Origin: Nocardia amamiensis NBRC 102102
GTDB lineage: Bacteria; Actinomycetota; Actinomycetes; Mycobacteriales; Mycobacteriaceae
Direction: 5' to 3'
Assembly (NCBI RefSeq): GCF_001612745.1
Contig: NZ_BDBA01000005.1
Location: 1 to 64,000, forward strand
Length of the DNA: 64,000 nt
Below are positions 25,527 through 34,703 of this stretch, in pieces (position 1 is the first letter of the stretch; every line of letters begins with the position of its first letter). Made by a program: the position numbers and the translations under genes. The notes beneath the pieces are model-generated. The model did no database searches. It was given only the letters and a program-made list of their open reading frames with translations, and was not told the DNA's origin.

Positions 25527-26695
25527 TGGACGCCGACGCGGTGGACGAGGCCCAGCTGCGGGATTTGATTCCCGGCGTCTTGGCGGCCCTCGTCCACCGC
25601 GGGGCGGATTTCGCGACCGCGGAGGACGCCGTCCAGGAGGCACTGGTCCGGGCCGTCGAGACGTGGCCGAACCAGCGTCCCAGCGACCCCAAGGGCTGGC
25701 TGATCACCACGGCGTGGCGTTGCTTCCTCGATCTCGCCCGCTCCGACACCGCGCGGCGCCGCCGCGAACTTCAGGTCTCCGACGAGCCGCCGCCCGGACC
25801 GACCGCGTCGGTGGATGAAACGCTGCAGCTCTACTTTCTGTGCGCGCACCCGAGTCTCACCTCTGCCTCGGCCGTCGCCCTGACGCTGCGGGCGGTCGGC
25901 GGCCTCACCACCCGCCAGATCGCGCAGGCGTACCTCGTGCCAGAAGCGACGATGGCCCAGCGGATCAGCCGGGCCAAACGCACCGTGAGCAACGTCCGGC
26001 TGGATCGTCCCGGAGACCTGCACACCGTGCTTCGCGTGCTGTACCTGGTGTTCAACGAGGGGTACAGCGGCGAGGTCGACCTCGCCGCGGAGGCGATCCG
26101 GCTGGCCAGGCAGCTGGCCGCGACTACCGGCGACGTGGAGGCCGCGGGACTGCTCGCTCTGTTCCTGCTCCACCACGCGAGACGCCCCGCCCGCACGCGC
26201 GCCGACGGCAGCTTGGTGCCGCTGTCCGAGCAGGACCGTGGCCTCTGGCGGCGCGACCTGATCGCCGAGGGCGTGGCCGTGCTTCAGGCCGCGCTGGCCC
26301 GCGACCGGCTCGGGGAGTACCAGGCGCAGGCCGCTATCGCGGCCCTGCACGCCGACGCGCAGACCGCAGGCGAGACGGACTGGGTGCAGATCGTCGAGTG
26401 GTACGACGAGTTGGTCCGGCTCACCGGCAGCCCGGTGGTGCGGCTCAATCGCGCCGTCGCCGTCGGTGAGGCCGACGGACCGCAGGCAGGGCTCGCCGCA
26501 CTCGCCGAAGTCGACCCGGGCCTCCCGCGGTACACCGCTTCGGCCGCCTACCTGCACGAGCGGGCGGGTGACGTCGCCACGGCGGCGCAGCTCTATGTGG
26601 ATGCCGCGGCACAGGCGCAAAACCTCGCCGAGCGCAACCACCTCACGCTCCGGGCGGCCGCCCTCCGCCACCGCTTCTCCGGCGAAGGAGGCTGA
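25526..26695 (+). CDS. ECF42-type RNA polymerase sigma factor
   Basis: A 389-residue sigma factor. Region 2 is at ~20-85 (FATAEDAVQEALVRAVETWPNQRPSDPKGWLITTAWRCFLD is the region) and region 4 at ~110-165 (LTLRAVGGLTTRQIAQAYLVPEATMAQRISRAKR). A long C-terminal extension (~190-389) of helical repeats includes NEGYSGEVDLAAEAIRLARQL and RLNRAVAVGEADGPQAGL. This TPR-like extension (DUF6596) defines ECF42 and, as reported for the class, is needed for activity. The ATG at 25526 is taken from the one-base overlap with the DGPF gene; longer frames have no ribosome binding site. Confidence 0.93.
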   Translation: MDADAVDEAQLRDLIPGVLAALVHRGADFATAEDAVQEALVRAVETWPNQRPSDPKGWLITTAWRCFLDLARSDTARRRRELQVSDEPPPGPTASVDETLQLYFLCAHPSLTSASAVALTLRAVGGLTTRQIAQAYLVPEATMAQRISRAKRTVSNVRLDRPGDLHTVLRVLYLVFNEGYSGEVDLAAEAIRLARQLAATTGDVEAAGLLALFLLHHARRPARTRADGSLVPLSEQDRGLWRRDLIAEGVAVLQAALARDRLGEYQAQAAIAALHADAQTAGETDWVQIVEWYDELVRLTGSPVVRLNRAVAVGEADGPQAGLAALAEVDPGLPRYTASAAYLHERAGDVATAAQLYVDAAAQAQNLAERNHLTLRAAALRHRFSGEGG

Positions 26696-26774
26696 ACGAG
26701 GTCTCGGCGCCTCCCCCGCTTCGACGTGACGCCAGGCCTCGCCACGCAGCGGCGCCCGGCGAGATCACCGCAGG

Positions 26775-27317
26775 CTATTTCGGCGCCGCGGCCAATCGCA
26801 GTACTCCGTCGCGTAGATCGGTGCGGCATTCGCCTGCGGTGAGCTCGGCTAGCGCAATCTCGGCGATTGCGGCGACCAGCAACGCGGCGATCGGTTCCGG
26901 GTCTTGCCAACCTATGGCGGCCAGGTCGGCGGTGATCATTTCAGCTGCTTGCCGGTTGCGGGCGGCGACCTCGTCGCCGAGACCGGCTTCCGTGCGCGCC
27001 TGGACGAGCAGTGCTTTGGTGGCCGGTTCGGCCAGGCAGCCATCGAGATATCTGTCGATCGCGGCCGCGAGGCGTTCATGTCCGGGTTCGGCGCCCGCGA
27101 TGGTCGCGGTCACCGACTCGATCAGTTTGTCGTGGAACGCGCGATGCAGAGCGATGATGTAGTCGCTGCGGCTGCGCCAATGCTGGTAGAAGCTGCCTTT
27201 GGCCATATTCGCCTGCGCGGCGATCGCGTTCACCGACACCCGGCTCAGATCCTCCGCGGCCAACAGTGTCTGGCCGGCCTGGAGGAGTGCACGACGTCCG
27301 GGTTCGGCGGATCTCAT
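26775..27317 (-). CDS. TetR/AcrR-family transcriptional regulator
   Basis: A 180-residue repressor. Residues 8-55 hold the TetR helix-turn-helix (ALLQAGQTLLAAEDLSRVSVNAIAAQANMAKGSFYQHWRSRSDY is the region). The remainder is an all-helical ligand domain (AAAIDRYLDGCLAEPATKALLVQARTEAGLG). The ATG at 27317 overlaps the stop of the alpha/beta hydrolase in ATGA, so the two form an operon and the TetR protein probably controls it. A symmetric 18-base palindrome at 28357-28374, upstream of the operon, is the best operator candidate. Confidence 0.88.
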   Translation of the reverse strand: MRSAEPGRRALLQAGQTLLAAEDLSRVSVNAIAAQANMAKGSFYQHWRSRSDYIIALHRAFHDKLIESVTATIAGAEPGHERLAAAIDRYLDGCLAEPATKALLVQARTEAGLGDEVAARNRQAAEMITADLAAIGWQDPEPIAALLVAAIAEIALAELTAGECRTDLRDGVLRLAAAPK

Positions 27318-28150
27318 GACGTCATTCCAGCATGCCGGAGCAGGAACGGTGTCACCGTTTCGAGGAACAGGGCCGGCTGTTCGCAGAACGGCTCGTGCCG
27401 GGTGGGAAGCACCACGACATCGGCATGCGGCAGAACTTGTGCGATCCCACGTCGGCTCAGCAGCCACGGGTTGATCGGATCGAATTTGCCCCACACCACC
27501 AGCGCGGGTATTTCGGGGAGCAGCGGCGCCTGCGTCCGCAGATCCAACCGCGGATCGGCGAAACTGCGCCACACGGAGCGATAGACGTCCAGCCGACTGG
27601 ACACTGCCGGGATGCGCCGGGCCCGTTCGTAGACCGCGCGCACTCCGCCTCTGTCCAGTGGGCCGAGATAGGCCCGCGCTGACGGCGTCACCGCAACACG
27701 TGCGACACCTCGATCGCCCATGATCCGAAAGAGCGCCCGGGTCATGGGATTGACCGGGGCGAAGCCCGCGGACTGCACGAGCACCAGTCCGGCCACGGCG
27801 CCGGGCCTGCGCTGCGCGAGACGCATGGCAGCGTAACCACCTACGCTGTTGCCGATCACCGTCACTCGTTGAAAGCCCCTCGTCGCCAAAATGTCCCATA
27901 CCTGACCGGCTACCTCGGCCAATCCCTCGGCAGTGACCGCGAGCGGATCGGCCACCGTAGACCGGCCGTAGCCGGGCCAGTCGACCGCTGCGATCGACCA
28001 CCGATCGGCGAGTTCGGCCACGATCGGGTCGAAGTCGCGGTGATCGCCCGGATTGGCATGGAGCAAGAGCAGATTCGGTGCCTGGGCCGGATCGGGGCCG
28101 GTGAGATGCACGGCGATCTCCCCGAGTGGGGTGGATACGGTCTGAATCAT
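27314..28150 (-). CDS. alpha/beta-fold hydrolase
   Basis: A 278-residue alpha/beta hydrolase. It has the oxyanion segment LLLLHANPGDHRDFDP, the nucleophile elbow VIGNSVGGYAAMRLA (GNSVGG), the acidic residue in LVVWGKFDPINPWLL and the catalytic histidine in LPTRHEPFCEQP. The histidine is followed by EPF rather than the common PF motif. Substrate unknown; lipases, esterases and C-C hydrolases share this plan. The start is ATG 28150, preceded by GGGAGAAGCC. It is co-transcribed with the TetR gene. Confidence 0.85.
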   Translation of the reverse strand: MIQTVSTPLGEIAVHLTGPDPAQAPNLLLLHANPGDHRDFDPIVAELADRWSIAAVDWPGYGRSTVADPLAVTAEGLAEVAGQVWDILATRGFQRVTVIGNSVGGYAAMRLAQRRPGAVAGLVLVQSAGFAPVNPMTRALFRIMGDRGVARVAVTPSARAYLGPLDRGGVRAVYERARRIPAVSSRLDVYRSVWRSFADPRLDLRTQAPLLPEIPALVVWGKFDPINPWLLSRRGIAQVLPHADVVVLPTRHEPFCEQPALFLETVTPFLLRHAGMTS

Positions 28151-28582
28151 GGCTTCTCCCAGTGTCGTACGGCATGCAGGACGTCGAGCAACCGCGTTGC
28201 GACTCTGGTCGGTTCGGTCGTCCAGTACTTCGACCACGCGTGCCGGTTGCAGGGTTCATCGGGCGCGGGAACTCGCCCATTTGGCCAGGTGATGAGCTGT
28301 TTTCTCGGCGACCGGGGCGGTCGCGGAGGAAACGATGCATGTCACCACGGTAGCGATGACCGACCGGTCGGTCAACCTCGGATACAGGGCAGTTGCTCCC
28401 CTTCTTCAGGTCACGCGTATTTCTCCCGCACTGCGGCGAACCGTCAGAGCTACATGCGCCGAGTGCGTGTCAGCTGCGGACAATCGCTTCGCGGCCAGCC
28501 GTGTCCGAGGCAGAATGCACCGAGCGATACTCAGACGCAGCCGAACAGATGCGGTGCCAGCCGGTCGAAGCGGAGCGTTCGA
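28151..28582. other. 432-base non-coding region with a palindromic operator
   Basis: No convincing gene is seen between the hydrolase start and the end of the PapA-like gene. The open frames here lack family matches and have poor codon bias. The one clear signal is the perfect palindrome at 28357-28374, reported separately. Confidence 0.5.
28357..28374. promoter_or_regulatory. perfect 18-base palindrome, TetR-type operator candidate
   Basis: TGACCGACCGGTCGGTCA, an uninterrupted self-complementary sequence. Length and the ACCGACCGGTCGGT core resemble many TetR-family operators. It lies 207 bases before the alpha/beta hydrolase start, so it would suit a long leader or a promoter not yet placed. 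Confidence 0.55.
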
Positions 28583-29818
28583 TCAGACGAGTACCGAGCG
28601 GAGGTTGCGTTCCAGTACCTCGATGCGGTGGCGCTGGAGGTCGGTGAATTCCGGCGGGTGGTGGATTTCCACGCTCAGGCGGCCCGCGAAGGTGCTGATG
28701 ACGCAGGTGCCGCCGCCTGGTTGTTGCGGGCGGCGGCCGGTGAGGTCCGGTTTCGCCAGCATGGTGGAGTGGAAGTCGTCGATGCGCAGAGCGTCTTGCT
28801 CGGGCAGCTGTGGGATGGTGCCCCAGTTGGTCGCGATCACCACACCGGGGAGCGCCGGCGGGGGTGCGGCGGCCATGTCGGGGATGTTCAACGGGGTCCG
28901 TTGCACGATGCCCGCGGATAGGCCCGCGTGCAGGGCGTCGCTGATGCCACGGGCCAAGCCGACCAGTGTCACGTCGGCTTCGGGGGAGAGGTAGTTGGCG
29001 AATCCGAGGACGTTCGTCCCCTCGGTCGCGTCGACTTCGGGGCTCATCCTGGTGCGTAGGTCAACGGAGTACAGGTAGAGCAGTCCGGTCAGAGGCAGTT
29101 CGCGAACCTCGGCCTCGGTCCGCAGCAATGCCGCAGACACCAGGCCGTGCACCGTGACGTTCTCGCGGTGACCGAGTTCGACCAGCGCCGCGGTCTCGTC
29201 TCGGGTGAGCCGGCAACGGGTCGTGCGCAGCACGGGGTAGTCGTCGTCGCGTGGCTGCGAAACGGGTTGCGGAGCAGTCGATTCACCCGCTGGCGGCCCT
29301 CCGGGCAGCACCATCTTCTCGATGCCCCGCGCCGCGAGCAACTGCTCCACCGGCTCGGGAAACGCGTGCACCGGCAGGTCGAGCGGGCGCCCCGCGGCGG
29401 CGTCCCGGTACCCAGCCCACAGCGCGTCGACCACGGCGAAAGCGTGCGCGGCGTCGGCGACGCTGTGGTGGATCATGAGCGTCACGCCGGCGGTATCGCC
29501 AGAGCGCACCACGCACAAGGCGCAAACACCAACGCGCTGATCGAATTTTGCACCGGTCAGCGGCATTTCGGGGTCCGCGTCGGCGACAAAGATCTCGGGG
29601 GTGGCGTCGGAGACGGCGAACGCATGACCGCCGCCTTCGGCCACCTCGATGCGGGCGCGCAGGATCGGATGCGCGCGGGCGACGGCCTCGAAGGCCGCCG
29701 TCAGAGCCGTCAGGTCCAATGGGCCCGATACCTGTGCCGAATACCCGATGAAGACCTCGCCCGCGGCGAACATCAGTTCGCTCGGGGCCAGCCGGCGGAT
29801 GACGTCGACCACGATCAT
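28583..29818 (-). CDS. PapA/condensation-type acyltransferase
   Basis: A 411-residue acyltransferase of the PapA5/condensation-domain superfamily. The catalytic motif is MIHHSVADAAHAF near residue 117 (HHxxxDA; the usual glycine after Asp is Ala). The second landmark, TDLRTRMSP-like, is present as LYSVDLRTRMSPEVDATEGTNVLG. Relatives esterify long-chain acyl groups onto diols, sugars or glycerol in mycolata envelopes. The start is ATG 29818, GAAGGGA just upstream. It stands alone on the minus strand. The acyl donor and acceptor cannot be read from sequence. Confidence 0.75.
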   Translation of the reverse strand: MIVVDVIRRLAPSELMFAAGEVFIGYSAQVSGPLDLTALTAAFEAVARAHPILRARIEVAEGGGHAFAVSDATPEIFVADADPEMPLTGAKFDQRVGVCALCVVRSGDTAGVTLMIHHSVADAAHAFAVVDALWAGYRDAAAGRPLDLPVHAFPEPVEQLLAARGIEKMVLPGGPPAGESTAPQPVSQPRDDDYPVLRTTRCRLTRDETAALVELGHRENVTVHGLVSAALLRTEAEVRELPLTGLLYLYSVDLRTRMSPEVDATEGTNVLGFANYLSPEADVTLVGLARGISDALHAGLSAGIVQRTPLNIPDMAAAPPPALPGVVIATNWGTIPQLPEQDALRIDDFHSTMLAKPDLTGRRPQQPGGGTCVISTFAGRLSVEIHHPPEFTDLQRHRIEVLERNLRSVLV

Positions 29819-30053
29819 GCATTCCCTTCGCTCCCGGCGAGACTAGCTCGAACGTCATTGCCGTGCCGACTATTCGGGAAAACCGGGCGAAGAGGACAGC
29901 TCGACCAGGGTGAAACCTGCCTTGTTCAGAACTGGGAACTGGACCTGTCGGATGATCGGATCATTTGATTAAGCTCCGAGTGATCGAAAGCGAGCGGAGC
30001 ATGTCACGAACCGATCCGATCCTCATTCCCCGGCGCCGATCGGCGGTCGCGCG

Positions 30054-30962
30054 ATGACGCGACGCGGATGGGCGCTGTTCCTGGCGATGGGCGTGATCTG
30101 GGGTGTGCCGTACGCGATGATCCGGATCGCGGTGGAGGATCTCGACCCGATAGTGGTCGCGTTCGGGCGCACGCTGATCGGCGGGCTGCTGCTGTTGCCG
30201 ATCGCGCTGTACCGCGACGCATTGACTCCGGTGCTGCGGCGCTGGCGGCCGCTGCTGCTCTACACCCTGGTCGAGATCACCGGCCCGTGGTTCCTGATCG
30301 GGTACGCGGAAACCACGCTGAACAGCTCGACAGTCGGGTTGCTGATCGCCGCGGTTCCGCTGATCGCGGTGGTGATCGTGACCAGGCTCGGCCATGACCG
30401 GTTCGACGCGCGCCGGGTGACCGGTCTGCTCGTGGGATTCGCTGGTGTCGCCGCACTCGTCGGCCTGGATATCGATCTGCGGAATCCGGCGGCCATCGGC
30501 GCGATCGGCCTGACGACGATCGGATACGCGGTCGGTCCGATCATCATCAACCGGGCACTCGCCGACCTGCCTCCGCTGGGTGTGGTCACCGGCTCTCTGT
30601 TGCTGGCCGCGGCGCTCTACGCCCCGTTGGCGGGATGGCTGTGGCCCTCGCACATCACGGCCGATTCCGCGTGGTCCGTGCTCGGCCTGGCGGTGATCTG
30701 CACGGCCGTCGCGTTCCTGTTCTTCTTCGCGTTGATCTCCGAAGTCGGTCCCGCGCGCGCCACGGTGATCACCTACATCAACCCGGCGGTCGCGATCCTG
30801 CTCGGCGTCACGGCGCTCGACGAGCCGCTGACCGCGGGCATGGCGATCGGCTTCCCGCTGGTCATCCTCGGCTCGATTCTCGGCACCGCGCGCAGCCGCG
30901 CCGAGCCGGCTCCCGAGGATCCGCCCGTGCCCACCGCGGCCGCCCCACTACCCGAGAGGTAA
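30054..30962 (+). CDS. EamA/DMT-superfamily transporter
   Basis: A 302-residue membrane protein with ten predicted hydrophobic helices arranged as two EamA repeats: residues 1-140 (LFLAMGVIWGVPYAMIRIAVEDLDP) and 150-285 (GLTTIGYAVGPIIINRALADLPPL, then GPARATVITYINPAVAILLGV). This is the drug/metabolite transporter plan; most members export amino acids or small metabolites. The C-terminus is a cytoplasmic Pro/Ala-rich tail. The substrate is unknown. The start ATG 30054 lies in GCGCGATG, with no strong ribosome binding site visible. Confidence 0.88.
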   Translation: MTRRGWALFLAMGVIWGVPYAMIRIAVEDLDPIVVAFGRTLIGGLLLLPIALYRDALTPVLRRWRPLLLYTLVEITGPWFLIGYAETTLNSSTVGLLIAAVPLIAVVIVTRLGHDRFDARRVTGLLVGFAGVAALVGLDIDLRNPAAIGAIGLTTIGYAVGPIIINRALADLPPLGVVTGSLLLAAALYAPLAGWLWPSHITADSAWSVLGLAVICTAVAFLFFFALISEVGPARATVITYINPAVAILLGVTALDEPLTAGMAIGFPLVILGSILGTARSRAEPAPEDPPVPTAAAPLPER

Positions 30963-31017
30963 TCGCTCCGCGGGGCGTCCCGGGCCTTCGATCCGACCGC
31001 GTAATACGCTGCTGTGG

Positions 31018-31680
31018 ATGCTGGACTCGACTGAAGACTCCGCGGACGAATACGCCGACGTGACCGCGACGCGCATCGCTTACGACGACGTCGCCGAGCT
31101 CTATGCCGAGCTTTTCCGGCACCAGCTCGTCGGCCAGCCGTTGGATCGGGCGATGCTCGCCGCGTTCGCGGAGTTGGTGGCGGACAGTTCCGGCCCCGTA
31201 GCGGATCTCGGCTGCGGCCCCGGGCGGGTTGCCGCGCATCTCGCGACGCTCGGCGTGCGGGTCTTCGGCATCGACCTGTCATCGCGAATGATCGCGCTCG
31301 CGCGGGCGCAATTTCCACACCTGTCCTTCGACCAAGGTTCCTTGGAACAGTTACCGATCGGCGACGGAGAGCTCGGCGGGATCGTCGCCTGGTATTCCTT
31401 GATCCACCTCCCACCCGATCGCGTGCCGCAGGTGTTGGACGAGTTTTCTCGGGTACTCGGGGACAAAGGCCACTTGCTGCTGGCGTTTCAGACAGCCGAT
31501 CGTCCCGACGCGGTAGAAGCGTTCGACCACAAGGTGACTCGCGCCTATCGGTGGGCGCCGAAACGACTCGCGCGTCTGCTTACCGATGCCGGGTTCACCC
31601 TGATCGCCCGTATGGTTCGTGAGCCGGAGCCCGATGAACGGTTCGGACAGGCCTACCTGCTGGCTGCGAAGGTTCGGTGA
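31018..31680 (+). CDS. class I SAM-dependent methyltransferase
   Basis: A 220-residue methyltransferase. It carries motif I VADLGCGPGRVAAHL near residue 62, the acidic end of strand 2 VFGIDLSSRM, motif II GGIVAWYSLIHLPPDR and motif III LGDKGHLLLAFQ, matching the Methyltransf_11/25 group. The N-terminal segment YDDVAELYAELF forms the usual lid helix. The substrate is unknown. It begins 55 bases after the transporter gene, so co-transcription is possible. Confidence 0.88.
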   Translation: MLDSTEDSADEYADVTATRIAYDDVAELYAELFRHQLVGQPLDRAMLAAFAELVADSSGPVADLGCGPGRVAAHLATLGVRVFGIDLSSRMIALARAQFPHLSFDQGSLEQLPIGDGELGGIVAWYSLIHLPPDRVPQVLDEFSRVLGDKGHLLLAFQTADRPDAVEAFDHKVTRAYRWAPKRLARLLTDAGFTLIARMVREPEPDERFGQAYLLAAKVR

Positions 31681-31816
31681 TTCGCCGAACACGACCGGTC
31701 CGGTGCAGGTAAGTTGATCGTGTCGCGGCGATTTCCTGGGCTGCGCGGGCCCGCCGACAACGTGGTCGATAGCAATCAACAACACTTTCACCACTGTCGT
31801 CAGGGGGCGACCCATC

Positions 31817-33154
31817 ATGGAATTCATCGCGCCGGTCGATGCGGTCTTTCTGCTCGCCGAATCCCGCGAACAGCCGATGCACGTCGGATCGCTGCAACTT
31901 TTCGAGCCGCCGGAAAACGCGGGCGCCGACTTCGCCGCGCAGGTTCATGAAAAACTCTTGCGCTGCACCGATATCGATCCCGCCTTCCGCAAGCATCCCG
32001 CAACGGTATTCGGCACACCGCAGTTGGCGTGGACGTACGCCGAGAACGTCGAACTCGGCTATCACGTGCGGCGGCAGGCCGTGCCCGGGCCCGGACGGAT
32101 GGACCAACTCGTCGAGCTGGCCTCCGGGCTGCACGGCAGCCTGCTCGACCGGCATCGCCCGCTGTGGGAGATCCATCTGATCGAGGGCTTGGCCGACGGA
32201 CGGTTTGCGCTGTATTCGAAGATGCACCACGCCTTGATCGACGGCGTTTCGGCACAACGCCTTTTACGACGCACGTTGACCAGCGACGCGTCCGCCACAG
32301 CGGCGCGGGTGCCGTGGCATCTGCCGAGGACACGGCACAAGGCGGAGCCGTCCGGTGTGCGGGCCGCGACACGAAACCTGTTGTCGGCGGCCACTTCCGG
32401 CGCGTCGGTGCTGCGAGCCGCTCGGGAGGCCCTGCTGCGGCAGCAGCCTTTCACGGCGCCGCGCACGATGTTCAACGTGCCGATCGGCGGTGCGCGCCGA
32501 TCGGTGGTGCGGTCCTGGCCGTTGGAGCGGCTGCAGCAGGTCAAGAAGGCGACCGGGTCGACGCTCAACGATGTGGTGCTGGCCATGTCGGCGGGCGCGC
32601 TGCGCCGCTATCTGCTCGAACGGGATGCGTTGCCGGACAAACCGTTGATCGCGATGGTTCCGGTGTCGCTGCGTTCCGAGGACGACAACGAGACAAACGG
32701 CGTGAAGGTCGGTGCGGCGCTGTGCAACCTCGCCACCGATCTCGCCGATCCGCTGGAGCGGCTGCGCGTGGTCAGCGCGTCGATGCGCGACAGCAAAGAG
32801 GTCTATCGCGCGCTGTCGTGCAATCAGACGATGGCGCTGTCGGCGTTGATGCTCAGTCCGCTGGCCCTCAATCTCGTGCCCGCGCTGATCCCCTGGACCA
32901 ATCCGACGTTCAATATCGTCATCTCCAACGTGCCGGGTCCTGGCGAGCCCATGTACTGGAACGGGGCGCGCCTCGATGCCAGTTACCCGCTGTCGATCCC
33001 GTTCGACGGGCAGGCGGTGAACATCACGCTGACCTCCAACGCGGGCAACCTCGATTTCGGCCTGGTCGGCTGCCGCCGCAGCGTGCCGCAGCTGTCCCGG
33101 CTGCTCGATCACCTGGAGGACTCCCTGGCCGAACTCGAGCACGCCGCGGACTGA
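31817..33154 (+). CDS. wax ester synthase/diacylglycerol acyltransferase (WS/DGAT)
   Basis: A 445-residue WS/DGAT enzyme. It has the catalytic motif MHHALIDGVSAQR near residue 137, the LNDVVLAMSAGALRRYL segment near 255 and the C-terminal motif NIVISNVPGPGEPMYWNGARL near 370. It opens with APVDAVFLLAESREQPMHVGSLQLF, the typical start of the family. Such enzymes make triacylglycerol or wax esters from acyl-CoA at the inner membrane and lipid bodies, and several copies are normal in Nocardia, Rhodococcus and Mycobacterium. It lies 62 bases before a KstR-like box position (33182 is 28 bases past its stop). Confidence 0.95.
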   Translation: MEFIAPVDAVFLLAESREQPMHVGSLQLFEPPENAGADFAAQVHEKLLRCTDIDPAFRKHPATVFGTPQLAWTYAENVELGYHVRRQAVPGPGRMDQLVELASGLHGSLLDRHRPLWEIHLIEGLADGRFALYSKMHHALIDGVSAQRLLRRTLTSDASATAARVPWHLPRTRHKAEPSGVRAATRNLLSAATSGASVLRAAREALLRQQPFTAPRTMFNVPIGGARRSVVRSWPLERLQQVKKATGSTLNDVVLAMSAGALRRYLLERDALPDKPLIAMVPVSLRSEDDNETNGVKVGAALCNLATDLADPLERLRVVSASMRDSKEVYRALSCNQTMALSALMLSPLALNLVPALIPWTNPTFNIVISNVPGPGEPMYWNGARLDASYPLSIPFDGQAVNITLTSNAGNLDFGLVGCRRSVPQLSRLLDHLEDSLAELEHAAD

Positions 33155-33181
33155 CGTCACGGCAGCACTCCCCCAGAAAAC

Positions 33182-33195
33182 TAGAACGTGTTACT
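33182..33195. promoter_or_regulatory. KstR-like operator, upstream copy
   Basis: TAGAACGTGTTACT fits the KstR consensus TnnAACnnGTTnnA at every fixed position except the last base. KstR represses cholesterol-catabolism genes in mycolata. It lies 28 bases after the WS/DGAT stop. Confidence 0.55.
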
Positions 33196-33306
33196 GTCGA
33201 TGCATGGTGGGCGGGCCTGTCGATGGCGCCGCGGCCGCTTCATGGCGATATCTGCGGTTGCGGCGGCATCGACGCGCTGACGGCCCGCCGGACCGCGCGA
33301 CCATTA

Positions 33307-33320
33307 TGTAACTCGTTCTA
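33307..33320. promoter_or_regulatory. KstR-like operator, downstream copy
   Basis: TGTAACTCGTTCTA fits TnnAACnnGTTnnA at every fixed position. It lies 53 bases before the ATG of the nitronate-monooxygenase-like gene, in a position suited to blocking its promoter. Confidence 0.65.
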
Positions 33321-33373
33321 TGACATCTGCGCCGCGCCGTTCGCGGCGGAGCAGTGAGGGAGACCAGCACGCC

Positions 33374-34498
33374 ATGCGTACCGAAATCTGCGAACGGCTC
33401 GGGATCGAATTCCCCATCTTCGCCTTCACCCACTGCCGCGACGTGGCGGCCGCGGTCAGCAACGCAGGCGGGCTCGGCGTGCTGGGTGCGGTCGGCTTCA
33501 CCGCCGAGCAGCTGGAGGTCGAACTGGCCTGGCTCGATGAGCACGTGCAGGGCGTCTACGGCGTCGATCTGGTGATTCCCTCCAAGTACGAGGGCAAGGG
33601 GATCGAGGGCCTCACCCCCGAACAGTTGGAAGCGAAACTGGCCGAGCTGGTTCCGCAAGGTCATCGCGACTTCGCCGAGAAGCTCCTCGCCGATCACGGC
33701 GTACCCGAACTGCCCGAGGGCGAGCACCACAACCAGCTGCTCGGCTGGACCGCCACCACCGCGGGCCCGCAGGTGGAGGTGATCCTGCGGCATCCGAAGG
33801 CGAAACTGGTCGCCAACGCGCTCGGTACTCCGCCGGAGGACGTGATCAAGCAGGTACAGGACTCCGGCAGGCTGATCGGCGCGCTGTGCGGCTCGGTCAA
33901 GCACGCGCTCAACCACAAGAATGCCGGTCTGGACTTCGTCGTCTGCCAGGGCACCGAGGGCGGCGGCCACTGCGGCGAGGTCTCCTCGCTGGTGCTGTGG
34001 CCGCAGGTGATCGACGCGGTCGGCGACCTGCCGGTGCTGGCCGCTGGCGGCATCGGGAACGGCCGTCAGGTCGCCGCGGCCATGGCGATGGGCGCTGCTG
34101 GCGCGTGGACCGGCTCGCTGTGGCTGACCGTCGAGGAGGCCAATGTACCGCCCGCGCAGATGCAGACCTATCTCGAGGCCACCAGCCACGACACCGTGCG
34201 GTCACGCGCCTGGACCGGCAAGCCCGCCCGAATGCTGCGCAACGACTGGACCGAGGCATGGGAGCAGGCCGACACCCCTGATCCGCTGCCGATGCCGCTG
34301 CAGATGATGGTGGCCCTGGACGGCGTGAAGCGCGGACACCGCTACCCCGAGGCCGCCAAGGACGTCAACTTCAACCCGGTCGGGCAGATCGTCGGCATGA
34401 TGAATCGGGTGGAGCGCTCCGCCGACGTGGTGAACCGGCTGATCGAGGAGTATGTGGAGGCGTGCGAACGTCTCAACAAGATCAACGGCGGAATCTGA
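33374..34498 (+). CDS. NMO-family flavoprotein, possibly KstR-controlled
   Basis: A 374-residue FMN-binding TIM-barrel protein of the nitronate monooxygenase/2-nitropropane dioxygenase family. Landmarks are GIEFPIFAFTHCRDVAAAVSNAGGLGVLGA at the N-terminus, VVCQGTEGGGHCGEVSS with the active-site histidine, LAAGGIGNGRQVAAAMAMGAAGAWTG for phosphate binding, and TVRSRAWTGKPARML. Members of this subgroup in mycolata often act in CoA-ester catabolism rather than on nitronates. Two KstR-type boxes upstream suggest a place in steroid catabolism. ATG 33374 follows GAGGGAGA; an in-frame ATG at 33320 overlaps the operator and is rejected. Confidence 0.88.
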   Translation: MRTEICERLGIEFPIFAFTHCRDVAAAVSNAGGLGVLGAVGFTAEQLEVELAWLDEHVQGVYGVDLVIPSKYEGKGIEGLTPEQLEAKLAELVPQGHRDFAEKLLADHGVPELPEGEHHNQLLGWTATTAGPQVEVILRHPKAKLVANALGTPPEDVIKQVQDSGRLIGALCGSVKHALNHKNAGLDFVVCQGTEGGGHCGEVSSLVLWPQVIDAVGDLPVLAAGGIGNGRQVAAAMAMGAAGAWTGSLWLTVEEANVPPAQMQTYLEATSHDTVRSRAWTGKPARMLRNDWTEAWEQADTPDPLPMPLQMMVALDGVKRGHRYPEAAKDVNFNPVGQIVGMMNRVERSADVVNRLIEEYVEACERLNKINGGI

Positions 34499-34703
34499 GC
34501 CGCCGGAACGCTATCGGCGGAGAAGACCGGACCGGGCCGGTTGCCGATCTTGTTTTGGCCGCCGACCCGGACCAATTGTCTGAGACATGCGTCGAACCGC
34601 TCCCGCCCTGCACGCTGCCGCGACTTACCCTGCGGCGAGAAGCACTCCCGCGCATGTCCAATGTCCGTCTCAGACGGACTGTGCAGCGTACGAACGACAG
34701 CGG

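Noticed and set aside
26775..28340. Single 521-residue protein starting at 28340
   Set aside because: Only its last 180 codons are protein-like (TetR); the rest is antisense-frame shadow of the alpha/beta hydrolase, and the ATGA overlap fixes the TetR start at 27317.
28335..28994. 219-codon plus-strand frame between the hydrolase and PapA-like genes
   Set aside because: Its 3' half is antisense to the acyltransferase and its 5' half runs through the palindromic operator; no family match.
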